From Bdellovibrionales bacterium RIFOXYD12_FULL_39_22 (GTDB lineage: Bacteria > Bdellovibrionota > Bacteriovoracia > Bacteriovoracales > Bacteriovoracaceae): a stretch of DNA of 64,000 nucleotides. The translations under genes were made by a program, and so were the position numbers. The DNA lies in NCBI GenBank assembly GCA_001770205.1, contig MEQL01000057.1, positions 1 to 64,000 of the forward strand. The letters run 5' to 3'. Each line of letters begins with the position of its first letter. The stretch's first letter is position 1. The notes under the pieces were generated by a model. That model had not been told where the DNA came from, did not search any database, and saw only the letters and a program-made list of their open reading frames with translations. Positions 35,139-44,733 of this stretch are shown here, one piece after another.

Positions 35139-36659
35139 ATGAGTGAAGTTATTGTTGAACTAAAAAATATCACCAAGCGCTTTGGTAGCTTTTTGGCCAA
35201 TGACAATCTCTCGCTTTCGATAAAAAAAGGCGAGATCCATGCTTTACTTGGAGAAAATGGCGCAGGCAAATCAACTCTAATGAATATCCTCTATGGCCTT
35301 GTTAGTCCCACCTCTGGAGAAATTTTTTTACACGGCAAAAAGGTAGAAATTAAAAATTCACTACAGGCCATCTCTTTAGGGATCGGTATGGTGCACCAGC
35401 ACTTCATGCTCATTGAAACATTCACGGTTACAGAAAATATTGTCTTAGGCCGTGAGACCTCGCGCTATGGCCTACTTTTAGATCTACCACAGGCCGAACA
35501 TGCCATCCAAAAAATCTCTGCTGAATTTGGTCCGGCGGTTAATCCTCGTGCCAAAATCTCGGAAATTTCGGTGGGAATGCAGCAGCGAGTAGAAATTATC
35601 AAGGCACTCTATCATCAAGCAGAAATTTTAATTTTAGATGAACCCACGGCCGTTCTTACTCCTTTAGAGATTGAAGAGTTTGGAAAAATTATTAAACGAC
35701 TCTCTTCGCTGGGAAAAACGATCATTATAATCACTCACAAATTAAAAGAAATAAAAGCCTTGGCCGATCGTTGCACCATTATTTGCAAAGGGAAGTTGGT
35801 TGATACCGTAGAAGTGGCACAAACGTCTGAACAAGAATTGGCCTACAAAATGGTCGGCCGCAAAGTTGAGTTTAAATTTAATAAAACACCACCATCTTCA
35901 CAAAAAAAAATACTTTCTTTACAAAACATTGTAGCACTCAACAAGCGAGGCCTTCCGGCCCTCCAAAACTTGTCAATAGAACTATACACTGGTGAAATCC
36001 TGGGCATCGCAGGAATTGATGGAAACGGGCAAAGCGAACTAGCAGAAATATTGACAGGACTGCGAGCGATTGAAAGTGGCAAAATAGAAAAAAATGGTGA
36101 AGATATAACTAATAAATCTCCCGCTAATCTCTTTCTAAAAAAAATTTCTTCTATTCCAGAAGATCGACAAAAACGTGGACTAGTACTAGATTTTTCCGTT
36201 GCGGAAAATATGATCTTACAAACTCATCACCTTCCGCCTTTTTCACGCCTGGGTTTTTTGCAAAAAGATCAAATAGAAAAGCATGCCTTGCAGCTAATTG
36301 AGCGTTTCGATGTTCGGCCTCCACAAGCTGACGGTCTGACATCTGCACTCTCCGGCGGCAACCAACAAAAAGTTATCATTGCCCGAGAATTGTCACATGA
36401 TCCTGATATTTTAATTGCGGTACAACCTACTCGTGGACTAGATGTCGGGGCCATTGAGTATGTTCACCGAGCACTGATAGCTCTACGCTCTCAAGGCAAA
36501 GCAATTCTCTTAATCTCTTTGGAGTTAGATGAAATCATAAATCTCTCTGACAAAATCGCCGTTATTTTTGATGGTAAAATTGTGGCCAACATGGATGCAC
36601 TCGACGCTGATGAAAAAAAGATAGGCCTTCTTATGGCCGGAGGATCTCTTCATGCCTAA
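35139..36659 (+). CDS. nucleoside ABC importer ATPase (double ABC domain)
   Basis: A 506-residue tandem ABC ATPase of the sugar/nucleoside class (NupA/YufO-like). The first domain has intact Walker A GENGAGKST, signature SVGMQQRVE and Walker B ILILDEPTAV. The second has the usual diverged A loop GIDGNGQSE, signature LSGGNQQKV and Walker B ILIAVQPTRGLD, as is common in this class where one site is catalytically weak. Its stop overlaps the first permease start by 8 bases. It powers import of nucleosides bound by the BMP protein. Confidence 0.93.
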   Translation: MSEVIVELKNITKRFGSFLANDNLSLSIKKGEIHALLGENGAGKSTLMNILYGLVSPTSGEIFLHGKKVEIKNSLQAISLGIGMVHQHFMLIETFTVTENIVLGRETSRYGLLLDLPQAEHAIQKISAEFGPAVNPRAKISEISVGMQQRVEIIKALYHQAEILILDEPTAVLTPLEIEEFGKIIKRLSSLGKTIIIITHKLKEIKALADRCTIICKGKLVDTVEVAQTSEQELAYKMVGRKVEFKFNKTPPSSQKKILSLQNIVALNKRGLPALQNLSIELYTGEILGIAGIDGNGQSELAEILTGLRAIESGKIEKNGEDITNKSPANLFLKKISSIPEDRQKRGLVLDFSVAENMILQTHHLPPFSRLGFLQKDQIEKHALQLIERFDVRPPQADGLTSALSGGNQQKVIIARELSHDPDILIAVQPTRGLDVGAIEYVHRALIALRSQGKAILLISLELDEIINLSDKIAVIFDGKIVANMDALDADEKKIGLLMAGGSLHA

Positions 36660-37761
36660 CTCCTCATATGAAAAATTGACCGCAACCTTTTTTTCCATTG
36701 TGGCCGGCATCTTGGTTGGCGGCCTTGTTTTAAAGATTGCCGGCCTCCCAGTCGGCGAGGCCTATCTGGTAATGTTCAACTCCATGTTTAGTCGAGCAAA
36801 CTACGTAGCACATATCATAGTAAAATCTACCCCTCTCATTCTCACCGGCCTCTCGGTGGCCTTTGCCTTTCGCACTGGACTTTTTAATATTGGTGCCGAA
36901 GGACAATTTATCATAGGTGCCACCACTGCCGCCCTGGCCGGATATTTCCTCGATCTCCATCCTCTTCTTGAAATACCTCTGGTACTGCTACTGGCCGTTT
37001 TTGTTTCCGCACTATGGGGTGGCATTGCGGGCCTGTTGAAAGCACACTTTGCAGTACACGAAGTAATCTCCACCATCATGCTAAACTGGACGGCCTTCTA
37101 TTTACAAAATTATTTGGTGATGTTGGAAGGTTTTCGTCGGCCCAATAGCGAGGCCAGCAACTCAATAAATGTCTCCGCCTCTTTAACTTTTTTTGAGAAC
37201 TGGAAATACTCCGATGCAGGCATTTTATGGTTGGAAAAGCATCCACTGCTTGCAGATTTTTTACGCGCCCCCGTTAACGGTGGAATTATTATCGCTCTTT
37301 TAGCGGCCATCTTCTGCTATATCATTTTGCACAAAACTTCTCTGGGATTTTCTCTGCGGGCCGTAGGACACAATGCTGATGCTGCCGAATATGGAGGAAT
37401 TAAAGTAAAACAAAAGATGACAACCTCTATGCTTATTGCAGGTGCTTTGGCCGGGGCGGCCGGTGCCACTCACGTTATGGGTGTCTCTCGTAACATTGCT
37501 ATTTTGGCCAGTATGGAAGGGTATGGATTTGATGGAATTGCGGTGGCACTCATTGGAGGATCTGGGGCCTGGGGGCCCATCTTGGCCGGATTATTTTTTG
37601 GTGCTCTCAAATATAGCGGAAGCAAATTACAGGCCGCCCTTGAGGCACCTTCGGAAGTTATCTACATTATGATTGGCGTCATTGTTTTTTTTACGGCCAT
37701 GCCAAAACTATTTGGCAAAATTAGCGATTTGATAAAGAAAAGGAGGGCCCATGCTCGATAG
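36652..37761 (+). CDS. nucleoside ABC importer permease 1
   Basis: A 369-residue permease of the BPD_transp_2 family with about eight to ten membrane segments. The family marks are FRTGLFNIGAEGQFIIGA and GLSVAFAFR. It overlaps the ATPase gene by 8 bases and the second permease by 11, so all four genes are tightly coupled. The two permeases form a heterodimer in the inner membrane. Confidence 0.93.
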   Translation: MPNSSYEKLTATFFSIVAGILVGGLVLKIAGLPVGEAYLVMFNSMFSRANYVAHIIVKSTPLILTGLSVAFAFRTGLFNIGAEGQFIIGATTAALAGYFLDLHPLLEIPLVLLLAVFVSALWGGIAGLLKAHFAVHEVISTIMLNWTAFYLQNYLVMLEGFRRPNSEASNSINVSASLTFFENWKYSDAGILWLEKHPLLADFLRAPVNGGIIIALLAAIFCYIILHKTSLGFSLRAVGHNADAAEYGGIKVKQKMTTSMLIAGALAGAAGATHVMGVSRNIAILASMEGYGFDGIAVALIGGSGAWGPILAGLFFGALKYSGSKLQAALEAPSEVIYIMIGVIVFFTAMPKLFGKISDLIKKRRAHAR

Positions 37762-38641
37762 CATCCTCTTTATTTTAAGCACTACCTTAATGTATTCGGC
37801 ACCACTAATTTTTGCGGCGATCGGGGGAGTACTTTCTGAAAATACGGGCGTTGTTAATATTGGACTAGAGGGCATGATGGCCTTTGGTGCTTTTGTGGGA
37901 GCAGCAACTACCTCTCTTTGTGGCAATCCCTGGATCGGTCTAGGTGCCGCCGGCATGGCCGGATTATTGCTGGCCCTTTTGCATGCCTGGGCATCCATTC
38001 ATATGGCCGCAAATCAAGTGGTGTCAGGGATTGCTATCAATTTTTTAGGAACAGGCCTTTCCGTCTTTGCCTGTCGCATTTTATTTGAAGGCAGCACGAT
38101 GACACCGCCCATTCCTCTGGAAAATAAAATTCCCCCTCTCTTTTTTGGCCAATACGCTACCGTCTACTTGGCCTTGGGACTCGTTTTTTTCACTCATATT
38201 TTTCTTTATAAAACCATCTGGGGCCCTCGCTGGCGCGCAGTTGGCGAGCACCCGAAGGCGGCAGAGAGTGTCGGAATTAACGTTTACCAAATTCGTTATC
38301 TGGCCGTGTTGGCCTCTGGATTTTGCGCCGGCCTAGGCGGAGCTTCCCTGAGTATTGCAGTAGTCTCTAGTTTTCGCCCCACTCTAATTGCCGGACAAGG
38401 TTTCATTGCGCTAGCAGCAGTAATCTTTGGCCGCTGGCGTCCGATGGGTGCGATGTGGGCGGCCTTGCTCTTTGGTGCTTCACAGGCGTTAGTCGTTTTT
38501 GTGGGGGGACAGGCGGCCATTGAAATTTCCTCGCAAATTCTATCCATGCTCCCCTATCTTTTAACACTGCTTATTTTGGTCTTTATGAATAAAAAAAGTG
38601 CCGCCCCCAAGGCCAATGGGATCTCTTATCAGCGCAACTAG
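37751..38641 (+). CDS. nucleoside ABC importer permease 2
   Basis: A 296-residue partner permease of the same family, with the conserved ENTGVVNIGLEGMMAFGA block and GQGFIALAAVIFGRWRP. It starts 11 bases inside permease 1 with AAGGAGGG just upstream. It ends the importer operon and faces the RND gene convergently, 9 bases apart, with no clear terminator between. Confidence 0.93.
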   Translation: MLDSILFILSTTLMYSAPLIFAAIGGVLSENTGVVNIGLEGMMAFGAFVGAATTSLCGNPWIGLGAAGMAGLLLALLHAWASIHMAANQVVSGIAINFLGTGLSVFACRILFEGSTMTPPIPLENKIPPLFFGQYATVYLALGLVFFTHIFLYKTIWGPRWRAVGEHPKAAESVGINVYQIRYLAVLASGFCAGLGGASLSIAVVSSFRPTLIAGQGFIALAAVIFGRWRPMGAMWAALLFGASQALVVFVGGQAAIEISSQILSMLPYLLTLLILVFMNKKSAAPKANGISYQRN

Positions 38642-38650
38642 CCTTCCATT

Positions 38651-41600
38651 CTAGCGCAAAAAAACTTTGCCAAAAAACTCAGAAACATCATCTAATACTG
38701 ATAGCGCCGCTGGCAAAACTATCGTTGTTAAAACCGAGCCAAAGGCCAATCCCCACCCAAGTGTCAGCGCAATGGGTACTACGAAGGGATCCAATCCGCC
38801 AATTCCATAAGCGGTTGGTAAAAGTCCGGCCACGGTGGTGGCAGTAGTTAGAAAAATGGGACGAATGCGCATCTGGGCCGCTGAACGAATGCTGGCAAAG
38901 CGATCCATCCCGTTAGCACGTGCCACGTTGACAAAATCAATTAAGACAATGGCGTTATTAACAATAACCCCGGCCAGTGAAATAACTCCAATCAAGGCCA
39001 AAAAAGAGAGCGGCCGGCCATGTAGATACAAAGTCCACACTGCGGCCACAATACCCATGGGAATAGTCGTTAGCACCAACATCGGTTGAAGCATATTTTT
39101 AAAAGTTAAAATTAGAAGAAAAGCTATACCTACCACGGCCACAATAAAGGCCCTGCCAAGTGATATCATACTCTCCTGCGTATCAAAGTCTTCACCTCCA
39201 AAATGAAAGCTAAGGCCAGGATATTTTTTGGCAATTTCTGGTAACCACTTTTTAACTTCTTTGTTTGCCTCCACGGCCGTGGTAATATCGGTGTTAATCT
39301 CAGACATAACTCTTACCTGTCGCTCAAATCCCTCATGTTCATAAGAGGCAATTCCCTGTGACATAACCGGATTGGCCATCTTCTTGACTGGCACTAAATT
39401 TCCACTGCGATTGGGAATGCGTAGTTTTTCTAAAGACTGTTCTCCTTCAACATCAACCCCTAGTAATGAAACTCGCACATCTATTTCCTCTTCTAAGTCT
39501 TTGATGGTGGTGGCAACTAGTCCTTCATAGCTGGCCCGCACGTTTTGGCCAATTTCCGAAACAGAAAGACCGGCGGCCGCAGCTTCTGCTTTATTAACAT
39601 CCAAAATGATCTCGCGTTTCCCCAAATAGTAAGAGTCGCGAATATCTGTAACTCCAGAAACCGAAGACAGGCGATTTTTTATCTCTAAGGCCGCGGCCAT
39701 AATGGTAGCATAGTCTCCGCCCCTTATTCCAACACTAACGGGGTTCCCCACTGGAGGGCCTCCGCCTATTTGCGTAAAATTAATTTTGGACAATCCTTGA
39801 GGGAGGCCGATTTTTTTACGTACGTCATCTGCAATTTCCATGGAAGTCCTGGCACGCCCAGTCTCAGGAGTCAGGTACACAATAATCTGAGCATACTCTC
39901 CACCTCTGCGAACCATTGGATCTGCTTTATCCATCTGCTGTAGGCCAATTTTAGCGGTAAAACTATCCAGCTCATTGTTTGGCAAATTTTCTATTACCTC
40001 TTCTACCGGTTTTATAAGTCCCGTCATTTTTTCTATTGGAGTCCCAATGGGGGCCTGCACGTTTATAACAAAGGCCTCAATTCCCCCTGGAGGAAAAAGA
40101 ATAAATTTCATCTGATATTTAGCAAATAGCAAGGAGCCAAAAAAGAAGGCCACCGAAATAAATATTACAAGATAGCGTCGCTTTATCAACCAATCCAAAA
40201 GCGACAGATATTTTATTACTAAAAAATTATCCCAAATATTTGTTGTATATTTTAATAATCGACTCTCTTTGTGAATGCTACGCCCTTTGATAAAAGAAGC
40301 AAAATGAGTTGGCAAAATGAAATATGCTTCAAACAAGGAGACCGCCAGCGCAATAATTACACCCAAGGGAATGTTACCTAAAAATTTTCCAAAAATCCCC
40401 GACATAAAAAGCAGCGGAGCAAATGATGCCACCGTAGTTAGCACTGAGGCCGCAACCGGCAACCACACCTCTTGTGCCCCCTTGGCCGCCGCCTCTTTGG
40501 GAGATAGGCCCATATCCAAATAGCGTTGAGCATTATCATTTACCACAATGGCATCGTCCACTAACATACCGGATACAATAATCAATCCCATAACCGAGAT
40601 AAGATTCAGACTAACTCCAAAATAGTGGAAGATAGCAATACATCCAAAAAAGGAAAAAGGGATACCCAAAGCAGTAAGTACGGCCACTCGCCATGGTAAA
40701 ATAAAAGAAAGCAGTCCTAAAACCAAAAATAATCCGATAATAAGATTACCAGAAAGCACTGAAAGGCGACGTTTAATAAAATAAGAAACATCATTAATAG
40801 GAGTTAGTTTTATCTCTCCCGAAAATTTTGTTTTATTTTTATCCACTAGTGCTCGTACTTTTTCTACGAGAGTAATGGCATCCGCATTTTCTTTTTTTAA
40901 AACAGTAAGTCCAATAGCATGCTCTCCTCTCACTTGATAACGCAACTTAATCGGCTCAAATCCCATTTCCAGATGCGCTACTTGCCCGACTAAAATGGGT
41001 TCTGACAGCGCATTGGCGCGAATAACCGTCTGCTCCACATCTTTGATACTTTTAAAATCCCCCACTGTTCTAATTATCATCTCTTCAGCACCACTGGCCG
41101 AAGTAATTGAACCTCCAGGGATACTGATGTTTTGTTTTTTTAAGGCAGTAATCAATTCTTCCAATGAGACGTGCAGACTTTGCATCTTTTTGGGATCTAG
41201 TTGAACTTTTATTTCATAATCGCGTAGCCCATTAAACTCAACTCGCGCCACCTCTTTTAGGCCTTCAATCTCTTTTTCTAAAATTTTGGCCGCTTGGCGC
41301 AGCTCTTCTTCGGTGGTAGCACCTGTCACTGCAATTTCAATAATCGGAAGCATTTTTGTATCTAAGGCCAGCACCAGCGGCTTATCCGCCCCCTCTGGTA
41401 AGTCGGCAAATCGATCCACAATATCTTGCACATCTGCTTTGGCCTCTTCGGCAGTAATTTGATCTGGATCTAGTTGCATCACAATTGAGCTACGATTTTC
41501 TACCGAAACTGAAGTCATCTTTTTGATACCATCCAGCTCTTTAAACTCGCGCTCCAGTGGAGTAGTGATTAATTTTTCAGTCTCCTCCGGTGATGCCCCA

Positions 41601-41758
41601 GAAAAAACAGTGGCAACAGTTATAATATCGTAAGTAACGTTTGGAAAGGCCTCGCGCTTAATTTCTATTGCCGAATAAATACCAAAAGCGAACACAAAAA
41701 TCGTTAACAAATTTCCAAATAAACTTTTATCTACAAAGTATTTAATTAATGCATTCAT
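38651..41758 (-). CDS. RND-family efflux pump inner-membrane subunit
   Basis: A 1035-residue proton-driven RND exporter of AcrB/HAE1 topology: one membrane segment, a large periplasmic loop, five more segments, a second loop, and a C-terminal six-segment bundle. The proton-relay acids are seen in GMLVDDAIVVNDN. Local family text such as PLEREFKELDGI and GGEDFDTQES is typical. It starts 3 bases after the tolC-like gene stop. No membrane-fusion adaptor gene accompanies it, unlike most tripartite pumps. Exported substrates are not readable. Confidence 0.93.
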   Translation of the reverse strand: MNALIKYFVDKSLFGNLLTIFVFAFGIYSAIEIKREAFPNVTYDIITVATVFSGASPEETEKLITTPLEREFKELDGIKKMTSVSVENRSSIVMQLDPDQITAEEAKADVQDIVDRFADLPEGADKPLVLALDTKMLPIIEIAVTGATTEEELRQAAKILEKEIEGLKEVARVEFNGLRDYEIKVQLDPKKMQSLHVSLEELITALKKQNISIPGGSITSASGAEEMIIRTVGDFKSIKDVEQTVIRANALSEPILVGQVAHLEMGFEPIKLRYQVRGEHAIGLTVLKKENADAITLVEKVRALVDKNKTKFSGEIKLTPINDVSYFIKRRLSVLSGNLIIGLFLVLGLLSFILPWRVAVLTALGIPFSFFGCIAIFHYFGVSLNLISVMGLIIVSGMLVDDAIVVNDNAQRYLDMGLSPKEAAAKGAQEVWLPVAASVLTTVASFAPLLFMSGIFGKFLGNIPLGVIIALAVSLFEAYFILPTHFASFIKGRSIHKESRLLKYTTNIWDNFLVIKYLSLLDWLIKRRYLVIFISVAFFFGSLLFAKYQMKFILFPPGGIEAFVINVQAPIGTPIEKMTGLIKPVEEVIENLPNNELDSFTAKIGLQQMDKADPMVRRGGEYAQIIVYLTPETGRARTSMEIADDVRKKIGLPQGLSKINFTQIGGGPPVGNPVSVGIRGGDYATIMAAALEIKNRLSSVSGVTDIRDSYYLGKREIILDVNKAEAAAAGLSVSEIGQNVRASYEGLVATTIKDLEEEIDVRVSLLGVDVEGEQSLEKLRIPNRSGNLVPVKKMANPVMSQGIASYEHEGFERQVRVMSEINTDITTAVEANKEVKKWLPEIAKKYPGLSFHFGGEDFDTQESMISLGRAFIVAVVGIAFLLILTFKNMLQPMLVLTTIPMGIVAAVWTLYLHGRPLSFLALIGVISLAGVIVNNAIVLIDFVNVARANGMDRFASIRSAAQMRIRPIFLTTATTVAGLLPTAYGIGGLDPFVVPIALTLGWGLAFGSVLTTIVLPAALSVLDDVSEFFGKVFLR

Positions 41759-41761
41759 TAT

Positions 41762-43312
41762 CTATCTCCCTTCACTATCTAGCTTTTGCAATTTTTCTAA
41801 TTTCTCCGCCACACCACCACTCATGCGTAAAACCTTCCACGCCACTAGGCGTAAATCAATGGCCGTCTTATTAAATATTCGCCGGGCCTGGGTCAAATCA
41901 TTCCCGGCAATAATGACATTTAGTGCCGGGATCTGGCCTAACTTAAAGCGACGTTCTTCCAATATATTTCGCTCTGTCTGCAAAGAAATTGTCCTGGTAT
42001 ATATCTTTAACTGTTCTCGCAAACGAAAAAATGACCGGCAGTTATTTTCCCAGCTGGCCTGTAAGGAGCCTCTTTCTTGCTCAATCATAACATCGCTACT
42101 AATTTTTCGCGTATAATTTTGCGCAACCTGTGCCTTGTCGGCATAAAAAGAAAGCGGCATACTAAAAGAGATTCCTGCCCCCAATTGCGGTTTTTCCAAA
42201 GAAGTGGCGCGTGATATTGCCGCGCTATTTTGGCCATCAATACCATTAGCACTCACTGAAGCAAAAAGTGAAACATCTGGCCGCATCTGATTTGTTGATG
42301 CCTCTAATGATAGCTGTGCACTCTCCTGCATAAACTTAAGTTTTTTTAGTGTAGTTGTTTCACTAGGGGGTGCATGCAGCGCCGATGACGGGCCACAAAG
42401 TTGCTCCACTCGAACAAACTCATTATCCAAATCAACGGGGATAATTTCTGGATCAACAGTCAAAAACTCACTGGGCATTTTTAGGGTTATTACCAACTGA
42501 CGCCAAATATCACTTAGAGATTGTCTCGCATTGCTGACTTGCTCCTCGGCCATAATCAAGTTTCCTTCAATCTGCAAAACATCTGGCCGTTCGGCAGTTC
42601 CACGATTTGCCTTAAAGCGCATAATTGAAAGTAATCGTCCCTGTCTGGCATGATTTTCTAAAGCGGCGGCCACTTCTGACTGGGCCAGCCAGGCATTGTA
42701 AAAAATTTGCATCAATCCCAAGGCCCACTCTTCCGAGGCCTCCACTACTTCTAATTCCACAATATCTCGCGCCTTTTCCGCTGCCGACAAATTCATCCGC
42801 GAAGCGAACCCTAGTCCATCCTTCCAAAGTCTCTGGGTTATCCCTAACTTCAATCTGCTCTCGTAAGTGGGATCGGCCGAAACCATTGAAGCATACATCG
42901 GATTCAAATCATCTGGATAAGTCAGTTCAGTATAACTATTACTTAACTCCGCATTAAAAGAAGTTCCCAGCAATGTATATTTGGAAACTCCTAATGAGTA
43001 TGCGGTATTTTGTGTTCGCTCAGGAACTAGTGCTCCGCTGGCCTCATTTTTATTATCCACCAGAGAGGCCTTCGCTGAAATATTATAATCGGTAGTTGCC
43101 TGCGATAAAAGCAAGGCCGAATCAGAAGATAGTTTTTTGGACTGAATTAAGCGGAAACTATCCGACTCACTCATTCCCAAGGCCAAGATTAAATCTAGCG
43201 TAACTTTTTTTCCCGGGAAGGTATCTAACATGCGTTGAGCACTCGGAGGAAAAGTTTTCAAGGACGCGGCCAGTGTTAGATTTAGAGTAAAAAACAAAAG
43301 TACTACTCGCAT
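41762..43312 (-). CDS. TolC-family outer-membrane efflux channel
   Basis: A 516-residue TolC-like protein with a signal peptide (about 1-15), two OEP repeats of long helices and the usual spacing of short beta strands. Recognisable text: LSNSYTELTY, then ADKAQVAQNY, and the C-terminal RRFKLGQIPALNVIIAGNDLTQARR, a standard OEP element. It overlaps the tetR stop by 10 bases and is followed by the RND gene. It provides the exit duct for the pump. Confidence 0.9.
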   Translation of the reverse strand: MRVVLLFFTLNLTLAASLKTFPPSAQRMLDTFPGKKVTLDLILALGMSESDSFRLIQSKKLSSDSALLLSQATTDYNISAKASLVDNKNEASGALVPERTQNTAYSLGVSKYTLLGTSFNAELSNSYTELTYPDDLNPMYASMVSADPTYESRLKLGITQRLWKDGLGFASRMNLSAAEKARDIVELEVVEASEEWALGLMQIFYNAWLAQSEVAAALENHARQGRLLSIMRFKANRGTAERPDVLQIEGNLIMAEEQVSNARQSLSDIWRQLVITLKMPSEFLTVDPEIIPVDLDNEFVRVEQLCGPSSALHAPPSETTTLKKLKFMQESAQLSLEASTNQMRPDVSLFASVSANGIDGQNSAAISRATSLEKPQLGAGISFSMPLSFYADKAQVAQNYTRKISSDVMIEQERGSLQASWENNCRSFFRLREQLKIYTRTISLQTERNILEERRFKLGQIPALNVIIAGNDLTQARRIFNKTAIDLRLVAWKVLRMSGGVAEKLEKLQKLDSEGR

Positions 43313-44058
43313 AATGCATCTACCTCTTGGTTAAAAGTCGAGGCCATAAGACTCATCGTCATCAGGCCCAACGTTTTTGGATGAAAATATTTTTTTATGG
43401 CCGAAGTCTTTAGGCCTAGGCCCCGTAAAATAAAATAGGCCAACTCTGATACCAGATTTTTTTGATTATGATAGTCAATAACATTATTTTTGCGCATAAG
43501 GGTCACGGCCAGTGCTAACTGATGTGAAAACCAAATACGATTTTTGGCAGCTGTTAGTTGGCCAATTGGAATTAACATATCTCCCGTTTTTGCTGCTGCC
43601 TGCATACTTTTGATAATTATCGGCATCAATTGTTTCATGCGATCATTGAAAAAAAATCTGGCAAATTTGCCATCAGTCATGCAACTATCCAGTAAAATGT
43701 GTTGCACCATTTTTTTAAATTGCTGCAATGGTGCTTCTTCTTGCGCAATATCTGCCACTAAAAAATAGATGATATTTATCAAGGTCGAAGTAGAAGGCCT
43801 TAATTCCTTAATTTTTTTTAAAATTTTATCATGCTTAGAGCAGATAAAAACTCCCAGTTCCGAAAAAAGTTCATCCTTACTCGCAAAGTGTTGATATAGT
43901 AGCGCTTCGGAAACGCCAGCGGCCTGAGCAATGGCCTTTGTAGTGGTGGCCTTGATCCCATACTCGGCAAAAAGCGGGATGGCGGCCAAAAAGATCTTTT
44001 GACGTCGATCTTTTGCCCTAATTTTCTTATTACTGGTAACCTTTTTAACTGGAGACAT
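43303..44058 (-). CDS. TetR-family transcriptional regulator
   Basis: From ATG 44058, 251 residues. The N-terminal helix-turn-helix is clear (RRQKIFLAAIPLFAEYGIKATTTKAIAQAAGVSEALLYQHFASKDELF), the TetR pattern. The ligand-binding helices follow to the end. As first gene of a tetR-tolC-RND operon it probably represses its own operon until a pump substrate binds. Up to two further upstream ATGs are in frame, so the start is not certain. Confidence 0.9.
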   Translation of the reverse strand: MSPVKKVTSNKKIRAKDRRQKIFLAAIPLFAEYGIKATTTKAIAQAAGVSEALLYQHFASKDELFSELGVFICSKHDKILKKIKELRPSTSTLINIIYFLVADIAQEEAPLQQFKKMVQHILLDSCMTDGKFARFFFNDRMKQLMPIIIKSMQAAAKTGDMLIPIGQLTAAKNRIWFSHQLALAVTLMRKNNVIDYHNQKNLVSELAYFILRGLGLKTSAIKKYFHPKTLGLMTMSLMASTFNQEVDALCE

Positions 44059-44129
44059 GCACCGCATGTTAGCAAACACTTACAAAAAATACTAGTGATT
44101 TAAGCAAAATAATTTTATTTTGTTAGTGA

Positions 44130-44573
44130 CTACTCGGCCTTACTGTCCTCAAGTGGAAATGCCAGAGTATTTAACAAATCTATTCGAGAAACAATTCCTA
44201 CGACCGTATTGGCCGCTCCAATCACCGGAATACGTTTTATTTTCTGTTTGTAAAATATTACTATTATATCTTTCAATTTAGCATCTACCCTAACGGCGGT
44301 AACCTTGCTGGTAAATTCAAAAGGAGTATCTAAATCCTTAATGGCCGCCTGTAATACTAGGTCATATTCGGAAAGAATTCCTTTCAAAGCGTTATCTGTG
44401 CCTAGCACCGGAGCACCACTAACTTTATGTGTTTTAAAAACACTGATAGCGTGTCGAATCGAATCCCCTACTCGCAGCGCAATGACTCCTTTTGTCATAA
44501 AGGAACCCACCGGCCGTTCCGAAACGTTGGCGGACTTGGCCTTCTGTTGAACATCTTTTATCTTATCTTCCAT
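44130..44573 (-). CDS. two-CBS-domain protein
   Basis: A 147-residue soluble protein with two CBS motifs: VGSFMTKGVIALRVGDSIRHAI to GILSEYDLVLQA, and KVTAVRVDAKLKDIIVIFY to GIVSRIDLLNTL. Such stand-alone pairs bind adenine nucleotides and regulate partners. AAAGGAGC precedes the ATG. It lies 71 bases downstream of the tetR gene start, transcribed in the same direction; no partner can be named. Confidence 0.87.
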   Translation of the reverse strand: MEDKIKDVQQKAKSANVSERPVGSFMTKGVIALRVGDSIRHAISVFKTHKVSGAPVLGTDNALKGILSEYDLVLQAAIKDLDTPFEFTSKVTAVRVDAKLKDIIVIFYKQKIKRIPVIGAANTVVGIVSRIDLLNTLAFPLEDSKAE

Positions 44574-44733
44574 TTTATGCTCCTTTAACCTTGCCCTTTA
44601 TTTTATCATTATCGAACAGAATCAATGCACAGTACCAGCAAGGGAATATTTTTCTCTATTACCGCAATCACGCACGCAATGATAAACTTAAAGAGGATGA
44701 AGATTGCCGTAACGGCCACTCCAAAGGATTCAA

